Positions 62,255 to 64,000 of a stretch of 64,000 nt of DNA are shown in pieces. The number at the start of each line of letters is the position of its first letter. Within the stretch, counting starts at the first letter, position 1. The stretch is from Pseudotabrizicola sp. (lineage in GTDB: Bacteria; Pseudomonadota; Alphaproteobacteria; Rhodobacterales; Rhodobacteraceae). The notes below the pieces were generated by a model that searched no databases, was not told the origin of the DNA, and saw nothing but the letters and a program-made list of their open reading frames with translations. The stretch is from positions 1 to 64,000 of the forward strand of contig NZ_JAUXOV010000036.1 of assembly GCF_030684215.1 (NCBI RefSeq), written 5' to 3'. A program made the position numbers and the translations under genes.

Positions 62255-62506
62255 ATGGCGTTAAGCTACAAGGCGCGGCGGCGACTGTCGTTGCTGGTTT
62301 TGCTGATAGGATTGCCTGCTTATGTCGTGGTGGCGGTCAGTCTGGTGAACTGGATCGACCGTCCGTCGATACTGTTCGAACTGGCGATTTATGTCGGGCT
62401 TGGGATTGCGTGGATCTTGCCATTGCGCCCGATTTTTCTGGGGGTGGGCCAGCCGGACCCAGAGGCGGGGACGCCAAAGCCAGAAGCTTCAGAGAGGCAA
62501 CAATGA
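62255..62506 (+). CDS. DUF2842-family small membrane protein
   Basis: An 83-residue protein with two membrane segments (LSLLVLLIGLPAYVVVAVSLV and LFELAIYVGLGIAWILPL) ending in PLRPIFLGVGQPDP. The start ALSYKARRRLSLL is typical of DUF2842, which is found in alphaproteobacteria, often near purA. Function is unknown. It is followed at once by a bidirectional terminator. Confidence 0.88.
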   Translation: MALSYKARRRLSLLVLLIGLPAYVVVAVSLVNWIDRPSILFELAIYVGLGIAWILPLRPIFLGVGQPDPEAGTPKPEASERQQ

Positions 62507-62508
62507 AA

Positions 62509-62544
62509 ACAGGCGGAATGCAGCACTGCATTCCGCCTGTCTTT
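62509..62544. terminator. Bidirectional terminator after the DUF2842 gene
   Basis: ACAGGCGGAATGCA-N4-TGCATTCCGCCTGT is a perfect 14-bp stem followed by CTTTT on the plus strand and by TTTTC on the minus strand. It separates the DUF2842 gene from the convergent acidic-protein gene. Confidence 0.85.
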
Positions 62545-62590
62545 TGGGGCCTTGATGGCAGCCTCGGCCCACTATTCCGTTTTGCGGCGC

Positions 62591-64000
62591 TCAGCCCGCG
62601 ATTTTGCGGGCCTCTGCCAGCAGTGGCGAGGCTTCGCTAATTGCGAATTGTCCGCGACGGCTCCGCTCTATCACGCCATCCCGTAGCAGGATTCCAAAGC
62701 TGCGCAAACCGTCTTCGCGCGACAGACCTTCTGCGGCTGCACCGATGTGGCGCATCAACTGTGGGCGGGTAAAGCTGTCGCGGCCTTCAACGCAGGCAAT
62801 ATAGGCCGCTGCGGCTTCCAGCAGGTCGGGCAGCTCACTTGCGCCCAGCCGTTCGGCAAAATCGGGAAATCCGCTGTCGGCTTCAAAGAGATTGCCGCCA
62901 GCATCGTCGTCCAGATCATCCGCCTCGTCCAGATCGGGCTCAACCGCAAGCGCCGCCGATGTCATGGGGCGCGTCGGGCGGACCGGCTGCACGGGAGCAG
63001 CGACGGGGGGCATGGCAGTCGGTTTTGTAGGGCGGTCAATGCGCTGTTCGGATACCAGAACCAACGGCGCAGGCCGTTCGACCGATGCCGGGGCCGTTAC
63101 AGCCGAGGGACGCACCACCTTTGCAAGATCATCGCGATAAGCGCCCATACGCTGGTTGTCATTGCCAGCCAAGGTGCTGCCGGTCGCGCGGCGTTCTGCG
63201 ATCGTCGCTGCAACGGCGGCCTTCAGATGGGCAATGGCCGACTGGCGGCGCTTTGTATCGGGCACCTCCATCTGGTTGCTGGCTTCTGCCATCAACCGAT
63301 TCACGGCAATATCTTCGGTTGGCTGCGTGTGGCGACGTTCTGGCACAGAAGCGGCGGGCTGTTCCGGGGCAGCTGGTGCAACCACCGGTTCAGGCTTCGC
63401 CGGGCCATCTTGTTCCACGGCTGCCAATTCAGCTGCAAGGGCGGCTTCGGCTTCTTGCGACAGGGTTGCCGGGGCTGCGTTGTCTGAAACAGCCTGCATA
63501 TCGTTGCGACGGATCTTGATGACACGGGCACGGGCACGCTGAAGCTTTTCAACAGAGATCGGTGCCTGTGGCGCCGGGTCGTCATCGGCAGGCATCACAT
63601 CTGAGGTGAGTTCTTCGACAAGTGCGGCGGGAACCGAGGGCCGATCAAGGGCGGTCGGCCGCAAGGTGCGGACCGGACGCACGGGGCGGACAGGTGCCAC
63701 TGGGGCCACTTCGTCTGTCGTGTCGTCCTGATCTGTTGCAAAGACGTCTTCGGGTTCGGCATCGGCTTGCGCCGTATCCGGTGTGTCTTCGACATCTGCC
63801 TGTGATTCTGGCAGGTCGTCTTGTGTCTCTGTCTCTGCCTCGAATTCGATGTCGTCCTGCGGTGTAGGAAACGCGGCATCGATGGGTTCAGGCGCAGCTT
63901 CAATGTCGTCTTCGTCACTGTCATCCGCGACCATCTCTGGCGCTGTGGCTTCCAGTTCTGTTGGCGCGGACTCAATCTCGGCGGCCTGCGTGACAACCGG
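62591..64000 (-). CDS. Acidic, Pro-rich protein of unknown function, 5' end outside the window
   Basis: The frame is open from the window edge (22 more codons before the track's Met at 63934) to a stop at 62591-62593, giving at least 469 residues. The N-terminal part is highly acidic (VADDSDEDDIEAAPEP, DVEDTPDTAQADAEPED), then Pro/Arg runs (VAPVRPVRPVRT, PVQPVRPTRP). The C-terminal 95 residues look folded: GFPDFAERLGASELPDLLEAAAAYIAC, then TRPQLMRHIGAAAEG and DGVIERSRRGQFAISE, which resembles a small winged helix. No membrane segment is seen. Function is unknown. This type of protein seems confined to Rhodobacterales. Confidence 0.8.
   Translation of the reverse strand, partial: PVVTQAAEIESAPTELEATAPEMVADDSDEDDIEAAPEPIDAAFPTPQDDIEFEAETETQDDLPESQADVEDTPDTAQADAEPEDVFATDQDDTTDEVAPVAPVRPVRPVRTLRPTALDRPSVPAALVEELTSDVMPADDDPAPQAPISVEKLQRARARVIKIRRNDMQAVSDNAAPATLSQEAEAALAAELAAVEQDGPAKPEPVVAPAAPEQPAASVPERRHTQPTEDIAVNRLMAEASNQMEVPDTKRRQSAIAHLKAAVAATIAERRATGSTLAGNDNQRMGAYRDDLAKVVRPSAVTAPASVERPAPLVLVSEQRIDRPTKPTAMPPVAAPVQPVRPTRPMTSAALAVEPDLDEADDLDDDAGGNLFEADSGFPDFAERLGASELPDLLEAAAAYIACVEGRDSFTRPQLMRHIGAAAEGLSREDGLRSFGILLRDGVIERSRRGQFAISEASPLLAEARKIAG

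Overview
The window looks like one chromosomal stretch of a GC-rich alphaproteobacterium of the Rhodobacterales (Roseobacter/Rhodobacter/Paracoccus relatives). The support is the housekeeping context (murA with a DUF2948 gene, pyrG, secG, purA with a DUF2842 gene), the denitrification gene order norCBQD / nnrS / nnrR / pseudoazurin / nirV / nirK, and the many short ATGA-type stop/start overlaps. No phage, insertion sequence or CRISPR array was seen. Gene calls rest on protein motifs read by eye, so distant homologies are inferences.

Layout. 0-10 kb: the 3' end of a CoA-transferase subunit gene, then a decayed PhnD-like sensor / histidine-kinase pair, an arsenic operon (arsR-acr3-arsH), a His/Met-rich exported protein facing a Crp-like regulator, a broken OsmC gene, a chromate operon (chrB-chrA), a sterol-desaturase-like hydroxylase and an ArsR-rhodanese fusion. 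9.6-21.4 kb: a nitrite/nitric oxide respiration island. It holds norCBQD plus three small membrane cistrons (one frameshifted), a DUF1858 protein, nnrS, a DUF6522-like protein, an NnrR-type Crp/Fnr regulator, pseudoazurin, nirV, nirK and a DUF3179 protein. Three copies of a TTGTG-N4-CACAA-like box sit in front of norC, pseudoazurin/nnrR and nirK. 21.5-25 kb: a phosphonate-type ABC transporter (phnD, phnC, two phnE) with a Pho-box-like site and no C-P lyase genes.

25.4-37.1 kb is the most unusual part. A P450-sulfotransferase pair diverges from a tightly coupled seven-gene operon: HMG-CoA reductase, UbiA prenyltransferase, a PEP-synthase/rifampin-phosphotransferase-like enzyme, a DUF3419 (BtaA-like) transferase, a dolichol/phytol-kinase-like membrane protein, an acyltransferase and an AMP-forming ligase. 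No other mevalonate-pathway gene is present. I infer an undescribed pathway to a phosphorylated or sulfated isoprenoid or lipid.

37.2-43.1 kb: a LacI-controlled ABC importer with a metallophosphodiesterase. 43.2-45.4 kb: tRNA-Thr(GGT), murA and neighbours. 45.6-51.3 kb: a SulP transporter with a tandem Usp protein, then a second arsenic operon (ArsR-ArsC fusion, a GAPDH of the arsenate-efflux type, ArsJ). 51.3-58.4 kb: a LacI-controlled sugar ABC operon with a GH63-like glycosidase and a PIG-L deacetylase, read on the minus strand. 58.5-64 kb: pyrG, secG, purA, a DUF2842 gene and a truncated acidic Pro-rich protein.
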